A stretch of DNA of 64,000 bases from Lithospermum erythrorhizon. Lineage: Eukaryota > Streptophyta > Magnoliopsida > Boraginales > Boraginaceae. The notes below the pieces were generated by a model. The model was given only the letters and a program-made list of their open reading frames with translations, searched no databases and had not been told where the DNA came from. This document shows positions 36,851 through 48,154 of the stretch, in pieces; the stretch's first letter is position 1; each line of letters begins with the position of its first letter. The position numbers and the translations under genes were made by a program. The stretch lies in the NCBI GenBank assembly GCA_019722365.1, contig JADFUC010001123.1, positions 1 through 64,000 on the forward strand, given 5' to 3'.

Positions 36851-37814
36851 AAAATTCGATTCATGTGCAAAAATTTGACACACTAAATGGGATATTGAAT
36901 CCGTACATTCATCATCAATGTCTTGATCCGAATTCGTACCAATGTTTTACGAATTTTAAAGCGATCGTTCCTTGATCGTAGGATGCATTCTGAGCCACTT
37001 ACTTGGCGTTACAAGGAGGTAAATCGCGGGATATGCCGATGGCAATGCATTTTGAGCCTCCTCGTTTACCACTTTGCAACTTGAAGGGATCGAACACATT
37101 CGCTGAGGGGTTCGAACCGTCATCAATTCTGGAGGGGTGAGTGGCATCAAAAATTATAACTTAAAATGATGATGTAAATGAAGATAAAAAGTCGATCAGC
37201 TTAGCAGAAAATACATAGTTAATGAGAAGTTTAAAATAACACAGAAATAAATTTCAACGTAAGTGAAGAATTATCTAAATCCCACTTTTAAGAGTATATG
37301 GGTAATGAGAAGTTAGCAAATACCCTAATCAAAATAAGTTCCAACTATCTAATGTCTCACCGATAATGGTACCTGGGTTATAAGATCTATCAATATAATC
37401 CGAAATATGTTTCGAGATGGTTACTGCCTCAAAGATGCCAACAACAAAAAATTGCAATCTAACATAACAAAAAGTTAAGAACAAAAAAACAAATGCCAAC
37501 AAAAAGCTCAATGCAACAATATAAAAACAAGATAGAAAATAAGCAGCAATTTCAAATTAATGCAAACGAAAAAAGGAAACTTATCCAAATTAAAAATTCC
37601 ATGAAACAAGGAACAAAAAAATAAAAAAAACAAATCAGATCCTACAAAATCGTTCCATTAAATACACTGGTATTGATTTTTTAATTTAAAAAAACTAGTT
37701 TGACGATTAACCCCTACCAGGTAATACTTATCGTTGGATCAATCGAACTCGTAACTATTATATCAACGATCAATAGCTGTTTAAACTCCTAGTTAATGTA
37801 ATAACTTCGTTTCC
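36851..37814. other. Spacer, no gene recognised
   Basis: Includes a more GC-balanced stretch at 36955-37145 whose minus-strand frame (64 codons) matches no family I know. The remainder is A-rich with simple A runs. Confidence 0.4.
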
Positions 37815-38635
37815 GTACTAAATATTATTGAAATAGTATACTAGTTGCTCGGTGGAGTATTTTGAAAAAAAAAAAAATTCGGTCGAATAATTAATCTGAC
37901 GAATGCAATTCGGTCGGTAGTATATTTTGTGGTTTGAGCATTTTTAAAGTTTTTAATTGAATGGGAATGATATTATTTGGGTTAGAAGTTAAATTTATGT
38001 TGGAGTTGTGTTGTTAAGCGAGGGCAATGGCCCAAGCCAGAGCGGCTTGATGCTTGAGATATTTTGTTATGCGGACCGCGTGGTTTTTATCTTATCGCTT
38101 AACGCTTTTTCATCATCATCATTATCATCTTCTTCCTCTTTCTTAGGGTGGCGAAAGGGGTGGTCGTTATTTCATGATTTTGTTTTTCGATTTTTAACGC
38201 CGTTTGAGGCTTTGGTCTGAGGAATTTTACGGAGAGATTCACGAGACATTACTGACTTTTGCACAGGGGTAAGAAAGTTCGAATCTTTTGGAGTATTTGC
38301 TTGAGTTTGAGGATGTTGACTTTTGAAATTTGAGTTGACTTTTGAGCTTTGATGTTTATTATGTTATAAGAATTGCCATATAAGCTTAGATTATCGTCTC
38401 TTGATTGATAATTATCGATTATGGGGTTGAAAAATATTGAGGGAATATAGTTGACTTTTGTTGACTTTTTGTAGAGTTTTCTAAATGGTGTTTAAATGAT
38501 GAAGTGTACTCTTGGACTTTATTTAGGTTTGTTCGGTCATTGTGATTTTGAGGTGAGTAGAGAATGTTCGGATATTACGAGTTTTTGTAAGTTGGATAGT
38601 GAATTGATTTGAGATTAAAGATGATTAGAAATGTG
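37815..38635 (+). repeat. Long LTR-like repeat, copy D, left part
   Basis: Starts with the same ATAGTATACTAGTTGCTCGG as copy A (7750), continues collinearly through GTAAGAAAGTTCGAATCTTT and TGTTGACTTTTTG words, and is cut at 38635 by the copia insertion. It resumes at 48150. Confidence 0.65.
38631..38635. repeat. 5-bp target-site duplication, left
   Basis: ATGTG, identical to 48150-48154 on the other side of the copia element. Confidence 0.9.
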
Positions 38636-39995
38636 TGTTGAATAATGGGATTCCATTCAAACCTATTATTTTTGAAGATAACAAATTGTTAATCGAACTA
38701 ATCCGTTTTTAGTGAACATGTATTCGGGTTTATTCCTAAATAAAGTCAGAGAGTGCTAAAATTGTTAATCGGGAAGTTCGGGAGGCTCGTTGATGGAGTC
38801 AAACAAAGCGTAAACTTCGAGGCTCGTGTTCTTTTTTATAGGCGTTTGTAAGGAACTCTTTAAGTATTTTGTCGTTTTAAATTTGTGAGTATAGACTTTT
38901 GCCATTTAAAAAGAGCAATTGCTTGTTTGAAAAGCGAAGGTCTAGTAGTTTCAAATCTTAGTATAGATTGATTCATAGTTAAGTCTCATCACGAATAGTA
39001 TGTGGCATTCGTTTCGAATTAGCTTCAAACGTCGTTATTTTTGGAATTGACACTATGAACCGTCGAGACCCGCCGAGGAGGTGCAGTCGCGATAATCGAG
39101 ACCCGCCGAGACCCGAGATGCCGATAAGTCCCGATGATCGAGACCACAGACACCGATAAAGATTGAGCGGAGGCTTATAGCGTTGCCACACAGTCGTCGA
39201 GGGGCTCGTGAGACCCCGGTCTCGATGGAGATTTTGATCTTGAGGCCTCTTCTTCGGCTAATTTTGTGCATTATAAGCCACTCTTTTTCAAAACCTAAAG
39301 AACTTTGCAACTATTTGAAACCTAATTTAAGGCATTTATTTCTTTGATAGCAAGGCAAAAGTCATAACTCTCACATTTGGCCACTTCCATAATCTTTTGT
39401 TAGAGGAGTTTCTGATTGTGGCTGACAATACGTTCATACCGAGCATTTATTGTTTTTTGAGTGAAATCACCCAATGTGGGAAGCATAGGGTTACTATTAG
39501 GTTGAGTAGTACTGAAATCAATCCTAAGGTGTGTTCTTGGGTTCCCGATCCCTAGGTTGATTGGGAGTTGAAATCCTTAGCGGGTAGCTTGAGGAACCGT
39601 TCAGGTGTAGGCTAAGTGTTTGATAATAGGCTTGAGAGAAGTTGCTTGTGTGTAATCAAACCTTTGCTTGGCCAGTCTTTGCCAAAATCAGGAGGTTGGA
39701 AAGCCGGCGATTAGAGCGTAGGGAGCAAAGCTCGCTAATAATATCTTATTAATATTGTATTCTTATTTCACTTCTACTCTTTTACTTTAAGTCATCATTA
39801 TATTATTACTTTAATCATCTTGTTGTTTTATTGTTGACTAATGCGTGTTACCAGGCTTAGGTTATCGGATTTATCACGTTTAGAACATATTCTTATTATT
39901 TTGTAATTCCGCGTTGTTAAGAATTAAGCTAAAAAAGAGAATAATTTAACGTAAAGGCACTATTCACCCCCTCTAAGGTTGAATCTAGGCTAACA
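38636..39995 (+). repeat. Copia 5' LTR
   Basis: 1360 bp, starting TGTTGAATAATGGG and ending TAGGCTAACA. The middle (about 39060-39230) is a GC-rich stretch with repeated GAGACCCGCCGAG/GATCGAGACCAC words. It aligns end to end with 46796-48149; most differences are small indels. Confidence 0.95.
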
Positions 39996-40014
39996 ATTGG
40001 TACTCGAGCTCGTG
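39996..40014 (+). other. Primer-binding site (initiator Met tRNA type)
   Basis: ATTGGTACTCGAGCTCGTG directly after the LTR resembles the usual plant copia primer site TGGTATCAGAGC, with a small disruption after TGGTA. Confidence 0.7.
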
Positions 40015-40039
40015 TTTCTCGTAATTAAACACTTAAAAT

Positions 40040-41130
40040 CTTGTAGAAAAGATCATGGGTAGTAAGGAATATTGGTAGCTCGGGAACTTTTTGTGTTGAA
40101 ATTGGGTCGAGTGCGAGGCCGCATTTAGCCAGCCGGATCAAGCTATGATTATTGGTGCAACGTTCAGAGTATCATGTGCGAAACTGTAAATTATGGAGAA
40201 TAATCATCAAAAGTCCGCTACCGTTTCGATGAAGTATCAAATTCTTGGCGAGAGCCGGAGGCTCGTAGGAATTGGCCAAAGTGGAAGAGGCGACATAAGA
40301 GGTGGGGGCGCGCGATAGAAGTTCGATGGAGGATGTGGACCAAAGAAGGGAATTTTCAGGGATGAGGAACTCAAAAGGTGGAGTTAAATTCCAAGGCCAT
40401 CCGTGTTCTCCTGTTTCCAATGTGTATGGAAGAATATCTTTCGAGTTAAGGGATGCAGTACGGCCCGAGGAAATATAGGACTTGTTAGAAGCCGCTCACG
40501 TTGGTTCTAGTCAAGTGAAAACCACGAGGTCCGACTTTTTTGACAAGGAATATCAAACCGAAATGTATCGGGAGAGTCCATCAAAGATATGCATCAAAGG
40601 TTGATACCGTGCCGGCTTGACTTGGATTACAAAGGGGAAGACTTTCTCCTTGGAAGAAGTAAAATGGAAGAATCATAGGCGTCAATCCCGAATTCGGCGA
40701 AAGGTTTGTGCAATCAATGAAGCCAAAGATATCAAGATTCTTCCCGCTCCGAGCTCATTGGTTCCATGAAAGCCGAAGAGGAAGTCATACTTGAAGCGAG
40801 GCTAGAAATAGGGACAAGAAGAAAGTGGCTCTTGTAGCGGCGAAGTACAAAATTCATGAGAAAGCGAAAGTGGCGAAGATGATGAAGACCTTGGCCATCT
40901 TTGCTAAGAGACTTGAAAGGTTTCTCGAGTTCAAAAGAGCAACAATGATCATGGTCATAAAAGCTTCAAGAGATATGATAATGCGAAAGGAAATGCAGAA
41001 AGCTGAGCCAAAGAGGAAAATCAAAGGAGATGTGATGCTTCCAGATATAACAAACTTGGACATTTCAAAAGCGGATTGCCAGCGTGCAGCCAAGAGGTCA
41101 ACCCGATAAAACTGCAGCCAGGCCACTTGG
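40040..41130 (+). pseudogene. Copia gag
   Basis: Shifting plus-strand frames read DMHQRL, GVNPEFGERFVQSMKPK near 40682-40732, MKAEEEVILEARLE near 40767-40808, VALVAAKYKIHEKAKV (40822-40872) and a decayed zinc knuckle RYNKLGHFKSG near 41045-41078. These match a copia gag (UBN2-type capsid followed by CCHC knuckle). Gag would form the virus-like particle that packages element RNA. The longest clean frame is 40825-41109 but the frame changes relative to the flanking motifs, so the gene is broken. Confidence 0.75.
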
Positions 41131-41829
41131 GATATGGCCGAATCCGGAGGCGAGTGTTAAAACTCGGGGGTGACTTTACAGCGTGGTGTCACCGTGGCGC
41201 GAAGACTGATGGGTACCTCTTAACTCCCATTTTACTGGGATGATGACTGCTGGTGATGAAATCAAGTAGTGATTTTGTGAGCTAAGCAACAATTATAACG
41301 AGGTTATTAGAAAGCTTTGAAGAATTGCTTAAAAGAATAAAGAACTTTCAAACTAATAAAAGCTTGCTGCTTAAAAACAACTCTGCTGAGAATGAAAGTT
41401 ACTTTGTTAAAGCTTGATTCCAATTTGAAAAATAGCCTCTTGAAAAATTGGGCTTAAACAAAATCTTAAAAAAGATTGAGTTGGAAAATGTTGAACTTCA
41501 GAAATCTACCGACTTGCGCACCGTGAGAACAAACAAGTTAAATGAAATTCTTGAAGGCTCAAAAACTTGTCCAACCAACAAAAGGGGTTAGGCTATTTCA
41601 GCGATAACTCTGTCGCTCTGACCATTTAAATGCGTCCGATTATTAAATTAAATGAACCGCGTTACTTACTTGACTTGTGTGAAAAAGGAAATCATAAGTC
41701 TTGAAATGTCGTCTGAGGTTAGTGAGAATGGGCACCTTATGTCCCCGAGTCTCTAAGACCTAAATGGATAAGTAAGAAAATCCATCCCTCGCTACTTAAC
41801 CAGCGAGGACCCAAATCGCATTGGGTACC

Positions 41830-43070
41830 TCGAATGAAATTGAAATTTATTGTTGTAGGGCCGCTCATCCAAGAAAACATTTGGATGGTGGATAAGCGGA
41901 TGTTCAAGGCATATGGCCCGAGGAGATGCCTCACTCTTTTTTAAGCTTGAAACAAGGCGGTTGGAAACGTAAGGATTCATGGCTCCAAGCGAAAACCGCC
42001 AAAATCTAGGTAAAGGGTGTATTGGTAAGAAAGGTTGTTTCCAAATTAAAAATACCTTACTTGTTGATGACGTGAAGTTTAATTTGCTAAGTGTGAGCCA
42101 ATTATGTGAAAATGATTATGAAGTTAAGTTTTCAAAACATAAGTGTATTATTTCTAATGCTTAAATCTTCGTTTGTTTATGCAAAACAGTTTATCGATCG
42201 AGATAAATGTATATTATGTTAATTTTGATTCGGTTAGCGAGTAATATATTTGCATGAATACATAATTTACATGATATTTGTGGCATCGACGGTTGAGCCA
42301 TGCTAGTATTGAAATAAATTATCTAAATTGCATAAAAACTTCATGTTAGAGGGGCACTGCTAATCTACCAAGTATAAAAGGTTAAACTGCGTGCATGTCG
42401 GCTCGGTAAAATGCATAAATCGTCGTTTAAGCCTTTAAATCTTGTTTCGTCAAACCATGTGCTTGATTTGCTACATATGGACTTGTTTGGTGAGATGGAT
42501 ATTGAGAGTTTAGGTGGCTCTAAATATGTTTTTGTTATTGTGGACGATTACTCGAGGTTTACTTGGGTAATTGGCCTTGCTAATAAAAGTGATGCGTTTA
42601 AAGAGTTTGCTAAGTTGTGTAGAAAGGTCATGAACGAAAAGGGATTCAAAATCAAGGCCATAAGGAGCGATCACGGAGGTGAGTTCGAAAATGAGGAGTT
42701 CGATGTGTTTTTGTAGGGGAATCCAGCCTGACTTTTTGACTGAACACCTCTAGGCAGAAATGGAGTCGTGGAGGCGAAAGAATAGGACTATTCGAAATGG
42801 GTACTTTTGTGTTGAATGAGGCACTTTAACTTGCCAAAGTACTTTTGAGGAGGACATGCCGTGGACACAGCGTGCTACACCATCAACCGGGTATTTCACA
42901 GACCTATTCTTGATGGGCTCTTACAGCTTTGGTATGGTAAAGATCCTCGTATTGATTACTTTAAAGTTTTTGGATGTAAATGCTTTACATTTACAAGCAC
43001 TGAGAATGGGTGGGTAAAATTTGGCGCTAAATCTAAGCGGGGCAAATCTTCTTGGTTATTCTAAAAGCAG
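41830..43070 (+). pseudogene. Copia pre-integrase and integrase
   Basis: At 42052-42160 the frame reads NTLLVDDVKFNLLSVSQLC, the domain before integrase. The integrase core is almost clean at 42411-42716: DLLHMDLFGEMDIESLGGSK, then VIVDDYSRFTWV, then IRSDHGGEFEN. These contain the first two acidic residues and the DHGGEF block of the DDE triad. It stops at 42714. Downstream frames continue with YGKDPRIDYFKVFGCKCF (42933-42988), the conserved integrase C-terminal motif. This is the best preserved part of the element. Confidence 0.9.
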
Positions 43071-43539
43071 TAAGGCATATATCATCTGATAAAAGGATCG
43101 ATGTGTGCAAGAATCTATTCATGTTAACTTTGATGAATCTAATCCGTTTGTTGAGAAAGTTGTATTAGATAAGGGATGATTCATTGGGTAGGCCCAATAA
43201 TGGATGAAATTTACAAAAGAATTGATGAGCCTCAAAACCAAGCATCAAGCGAGGAAGCATATTAATTGTAAGAACAAACTAATAATCAGCTGCGTGACCA
43301 GCAGATGTGGATGATTATCTCCATGTGGGCGGACGCGCGAAGATGTCACCCTAGGGAGGCGAGAATCGTCAAGAATCATCCCAGGATCTCATTCTTGGTG
43401 ATATCTCAAAGGGAGTAACTATAAGTCCTCTCTAAATAATGTTTGTCTCCATAGTGCTTTTTGTATCTCGAGTAATTGCCTCTTGTATTAAGCAAGCTAC
43501 AGAAGAGATCCGGATTGGATTTTATACATGCAAAAGAAC

Positions 43540-44420
43540 TTGAACAATTTGAAAGATGCAAAGTTTTGGCATTTAGTTGAAAAACCTTTCGATAAAACCA
43601 TTATTCGGGACTAAATGAGTTTTTAGAAATAAACTTGATGAGACCGGTGTTGTTTAGTAAATAAAAATTAAATGCTTGTTGTTGAGAGGGTTATAATCAA
43701 TCGAAGAATCGATTTTGATGAAACCTTTGCTCAGTGGCTAGGTTGGAATCCATTCGTATTATTCTAGCCATTGATCACATAGTTTCAAACTACACCAAAT
43801 GGATGTCAAAAGCGGCGTTTCTATTAAGTTTCATAGATGAGGAGTTTTGTAAAAACTGACCTCAGGGTTTTGAGAAGAATCCTAATTATCACCAAATCGC
43901 GTTTTCAAACTAGATAAAGCACTTTCTGATTTAAAACAAGCACCTAGAGCAGTATGAGAGGTTAAGCACATTTAGTTGCGAATGGGTTCAAGAAGGGGAA
44001 AGCTTGATTCACTTTTCTTGAAGCAGAAAACATCTCATGTGGATTTACAAATTTAATATGGAAATGATATTATTTTTCGGTTCTCTTTAATGATTTGTTG
44101 TGTGAAGAATTTCTTCAAAAATGATGACAAGTGAGTTCGAGATGAGCATGATGGGAGGTGAATGTCTTCCTGGGACTCGAAGTAAAAGCAAATGGTGGAG
44201 CGGCATATTCATAGAAGCCAATGAAGTTCTCGAGAAAGAACTCATAAGAAATTCGGGATGGAAGATGCGAAAGTGATGGGAGCTCCCGTATAGAAATCCA
44301 TGGTGAACAAGGGCGAAGGTACTAGTGTCAATGAGATAAATGCTCCGGTATGATTGGTAGTCTTCTTTATCTTACGCTTCTAGACCAGTATTTATGTTTG
44401 CCGTGTGTTTGTGTGCTCGT
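43540..44420 (+). pseudogene. Copia reverse transcriptase
   Basis: Broken frames read WHLVEKPFDKTII (43569-43607), IDFDETFAQW near 43706-43735, SAFL, then GLKQAP-like LKQAPRA and HLVANGFKKGKA (43967-44003). These are successive motifs of copia RT. There are several frameshifts. Confidence 0.85.
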
Positions 44421-44469
44421 TTCAAGCATGTCCCAAAGAAAGGAGTCTCATCTTAAAAGCGAGTTAAAG

Positions 44470-45010
44470 GATCGCCCGGTCGTGCAGAAAGGGGCCGATT
44501 GACTATGGGCTTTGGTATCCGATGGCGAAGAGCTTTTGAACTTGTGCAGGATACTCGGATCTCTTGATTTTCAGGGATGCACACTTGATAGGAAGAGTAC
44601 AAGTGGGACATGTCGCTTCTTAGGACATAGCCTACTTTCGTAGTCTGTGAAGCAAAATAGTGTTGCGTTGTGACATCGGCGGAGGCAGGCTCCATGTGGC
44701 CCAGTCGGGGTGTGTGTTTGCTCAAGTACTTTAGATGGAAACAAACCTTGGAGGATTTCGGGATCAAATGAACAAGAGTTCGGTGTTATGTGACTAACAC
44801 AAGTACCAAATATTGCCAAGAATCGTTGCGGCGCTCGAGGACGGCACGTTGAAGTCGTCGTCAAACTTAAGCCAGGGACCGTATTGCAAAGAAGCGTTGA
44901 TCTCTACCGAGTTAGGTAGGGACAAATGGTCAACTTCGCGGACATCTTCACCCAAACCACTACGGAGGAGGATCTTGAATTTAACCGTGTGGCGTGAAAC
45001 TAAAGGGATG
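44470..45010 (+). pseudogene. Copia RNase H
   Basis: The segment near 44585-44625 reads DRKSTSGTCRFLG, followed by a VKQNSVAL-like stretch near 44648, the diagnostic copia RNase H motifs (D...STSG.CFFLG.....W.S.KQ..VALS). Near 44940 a piece reads DIFTQTTTEE, like the end motif ADIFTKPL. Minus-strand frames over this region are shadows. Confidence 0.8.
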
Positions 45011-45239
45011 GCGATCTTTAAAGTAAAAATGAAATTTTATCTTATCGTACCCGTCACTTCGTCTTGTATGTTGTTGCGTCTTAAAATTATGTCTATATTG
45101 TTATATTGGGATGATGAACTGATAATGGCACTCATTGGACAGGGACCCGGTAGTCTTCGGGCAGAGGTGAGGTGGGGAGTTTCTCAGATCCTCCGATATC
45201 TTCCCGGATTGGGTTTATTTCTTTTATGAACATGTTGTT

Positions 45240-46440
45240 ATTCACACTTCTAGTAGTAACAATTTGAACATTAAGTTGGAGTTTGGTGGTAGATCTTACG
45301 AGTATAAGTTGAGAAATTTTAGAGATGATTTCGGGTTGTCTGGAAATGGGTTTTCTAGTTATGCTGTGGATATGTGGCCTCCGAGTGAGGAGATTGAGTC
45401 GGCGGAAGATGTGACCGAGTGGTTGAATAATGGTCGAGGGTTTAGAAATGGTTATAGGAAGAAAGGGGTGGTTGATTCATGCCAGGTGCTTCTTGTTTGT
45501 ATCACGAGGTGAAATTGGGTTGTGAACACCTTTTTGTGTCGAGTCGGTGGTTCAGTGGGTTGGGATAGGAATCCAGGAGTCGGTTGGTGAACTCACCGAC
45601 TTACAAATTCTTGCGTCGCCCAGCGGATGATAAATCTACCACTCTTACGTTTGCCTTCCGTATCTGCGGCGTTCGATAGAAGCGTCTGACGACGACCGCC
45701 TCTTGCGGAGATCTTAACATCACCACGCATCATGGAATCTTGGGAGGGGCCAGAGATTGTTTCCAAGGGGTATGCCAAGAAGAATTGGGGGAGGCAGCGT
45801 GAATCACGAGGGCCCCTTAGGACTTGCGCGTCGCGTATCCCATGATAATCGACTTTGGTGGAAGTGGGGAGGCTAGATCGCGAACCGTGAAGATAAGAAA
45901 GACATTCCAACATGGGGAGAAATGGTTCGGGGAGGTAGATGACTTGGAGGATCCGGTGTTTTGGGATGATGAGGATGGCGGCGAGGACTTCGAGGATGGC
46001 GAGGATGATGATGATGATGATGTAGAGAGATGATGATGGCCGGTGTAATGAGGCTCTCGGGAGTGAGGGGAGTAAAACATTTCAAGACACAGGCAAGATT
46101 AAATGAAATTGCTAGGAGGCAACAAGTCATTGAGGAGAATCGAGGATTATCGTGAAAGAAAACAAGAAGCTTAAAGATTATGTGAAGGAATTACATGGAA
46201 TTCCTGCTTGTTTTGGAGATGGTAATGAGAAGTTGAAGGCCCACAAGAAGTATTTGGTGACTTCGGATGATGAGGAGACCGAGGTTGGGGATAGGACCGG
46301 CGGTGCGGGTCCGAGTACCTGTGATGGTGCTACTCGAGTTGGGATCGAAACATCCTTGATGATGATGATGACGCGGATGGCATGGGATCCGCTTCTTTGT
46401 GAAGCCAAGCGGAGGTCGAATCAATTGAAGGGACGGTAAA
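45240..46440 (+). pseudogene. Third ORF downstream of pol (plant transposon protein-like)
   Basis: After RNase H and before the polypurine tract lies about 1.2 kb of additional coding-like sequence. It has a clean frame at 45264-45512 (NIKLEFGGRSYEYKL, then FGLSGNGFSSYAVDMWPPSE), a broken middle (MINLPLLRLPSVSAAFDRS in another frame near 45621-45680), and an acidic stretch rich in Asp/Glu at 45824-46033. The final part, about 46080-46230, is polar (KHFKTQARLNEIARRQQ, coiled-coil-like). The GFDTY..WPP-like block followed by an acidic tail resembles the ORF3 or env-like region after pol in SIRE-type copia elements. I infer this from order and motif shape only; function is unknown. Confidence 0.55.
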
Positions 46441-46783
46441 CTGGACCAATTGTGTTGCTTGTTATGACTTGTTTAGACTTGTTTTTACACCCCACTTTTG
46501 TGATGATCTCAAAGGGGGGAGAATGTTTAGACTATGCTTTGTTGGTTTTACATTTTTAGTGTTTAGTTCTCTTATGCACAGCATTGGATGTTTTTATGTA
46601 ATAGCTTGTGTTAATTGTTTTATTATCTATAGGTATTGCGTCTTTATATTATTCTTGTTCCGTTGCTATATAAATCCCGTGGATGTTTCGTTCATAAAGA
46701 AAACATTGGGAATCTATGTTGAGGGGCGTCGCTTTATGTTTTTACATTTTTCTTTCCCTTAGCGTAAGTCAATTTGTTATCGT

Positions 46784-46794
46784 CAAAGGGGAGT
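46784..46794 (+). other. Polypurine tract
   Basis: AAAGGGGAG immediately before the right LTR; primes plus-strand DNA synthesis in LTR elements. Confidence 0.85.
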
Positions 46795-46795
46795 T

Positions 46796-48149
46796 TGTTG
46801 AATAATGGGATTTCATTCAAGGCTATTTTTTGAAGATAACAAATTATCGAACTAATCCGTTTCAGTGAACATGTATTCGAGGGTTTATTCCTAAATAAAG
46901 TCAAGTCTCTTTAAAATTGTTGATCGGGAAGTTGGGAGGCTCGTTGATGAGTCGAGAAGCAAGCATGAAACCTTTGAGGAGCTCGTGTTCTTTTTTTATA
47001 GGCGTTTGTAAAGGAGCTCTTTTTAAAGTATTTTGTGTTTTTAAATTTGTGAGTATAGACTTTTGCCATTTAAGCAATTGTGTTTGAAAAGCGAGGTCCG
47101 TAGTTTCAAATCTTAAGTATAGATTGATTAAGCCCAGTTAGAAGTGCAAATGCGAATGGCTGTGTGGCATTTGGTTTAGAATTGGCTTGAAAGCGATCGT
47201 TATTTTGGAATTGACACTATGAACCATGGACCCGCCGAGAGGGTCGGGTCACGATGTCCGAGGGGCCGCCCGAGGCCCCAGTGCGATAGGGTCCGATGAT
47301 CGAGACCACGGACCTACCGATAAGGTAGCGAGGCGGGCTTATAAGCGTTGCCACAGTCCCGTCGAGGGGCTAAAGTAGGGGCCAGTCTCCCGATGGGAGG
47401 TCACGATCACCGGGCTACTCCCTCGGCTCAAATTTTGTGCTATGGCCCCCTCTTTTTCAAAACCTAAAGAACTTTGCAACTATTTGAAACCTAATTTAAA
47501 GGCATTTCATTTCTTTTGATAAGCAAAAGGCAAAAGGTGCTAACTCTCGCATTTATTGCTTCATAATCTTTATTGGGGGAGTTTCCCTAGTTGTGTGACA
47601 ATACATTCAGCCTTCTCAAACATTTATTGTTTTTGAGTGAAATCCTTGTGTGGGAGCGTAGGGTTACTATTGGAGTTGAGTAGTACTTTGAGAATCCCCA
47701 GAGTGTGTTCTTGGGTTCCCGTCCCAGGTTGATTAAGGAGTTGAAATCCTTAGCGGGTAGCAGGTCATTTAGTGTAGGCTAAGTGTTTGATAATAGGCTT
47801 GAGAGAAGTTGCTTGTGTGTAATCAAACCTTTTCTTGGCTGAATTATCTTTGAAATCTGAGAGTTGGAAGCCAGAGCGATTAAAGCGATAGGGGAACCGA
47901 GCTTCGCTAATATATATATTGTATTTTCTTCTTTCACCCTGCTTTTACTTTAAGTCATCATTATATTATTACTAATCATCTTGTTGTTTATTGTTGACTA
48001 ATCATTCTAGAGCTTAGAGTTGCTCCGGGTTATCGCGTTAGAACATATTCTTATTATTTTGTAATTCGCATTGTTAAATTAAAAACTAAAAAAGGGAATA
48101 ATTTAACGTAAAGGCATTGCCCCCCCTACAGGTTGAATCTAGGCTAACA
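46796..48149 (+). repeat. Copia 3' LTR
   Basis: 1354 bp, same ends as the left LTR. Confidence 0.95.
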
Positions 48150-48154
48150 ATGTG
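48150..48154. repeat. 5-bp target-site duplication, right
   Basis: ATGTG, identical to 38631-38635. Confidence 0.9.

Larger units (their letters stand above)
38636..48149 (+). mobile_element. Complete Ty1-copia retrotransposon with third ORF
   Basis: A 9.5 kb element with LTRs at 38636-39995 and 46796-48149, a primer-binding site after the left LTR, gag-integrase-RT-RNase H in copia order, an extra ORF after pol, a polypurine tract before the right LTR, and a perfect ATGTG target duplication. It sits inside LTR-like repeat D. Both LTRs begin TGTTGAATAATGGG and end AATCTAGGCTAACA, so the canonical TG...CA ends are intact. Coding frames contain many frameshifts, so it is non-autonomous as written. 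Confidence 0.95.

Noticed and set aside
45817..46130. His/Ser/Pro-rich minus-strand frames
   Set aside because: Antisense shadows of the acidic GAT/GAG-rich stretch in the copia third ORF.
38636..48149. Endogenous pararetrovirus as an explanation for RT-bearing regions
   Set aside because: LTRs, target duplication and integrase before RT identify Ty1-copia; no movement or coat protein motifs were seen.
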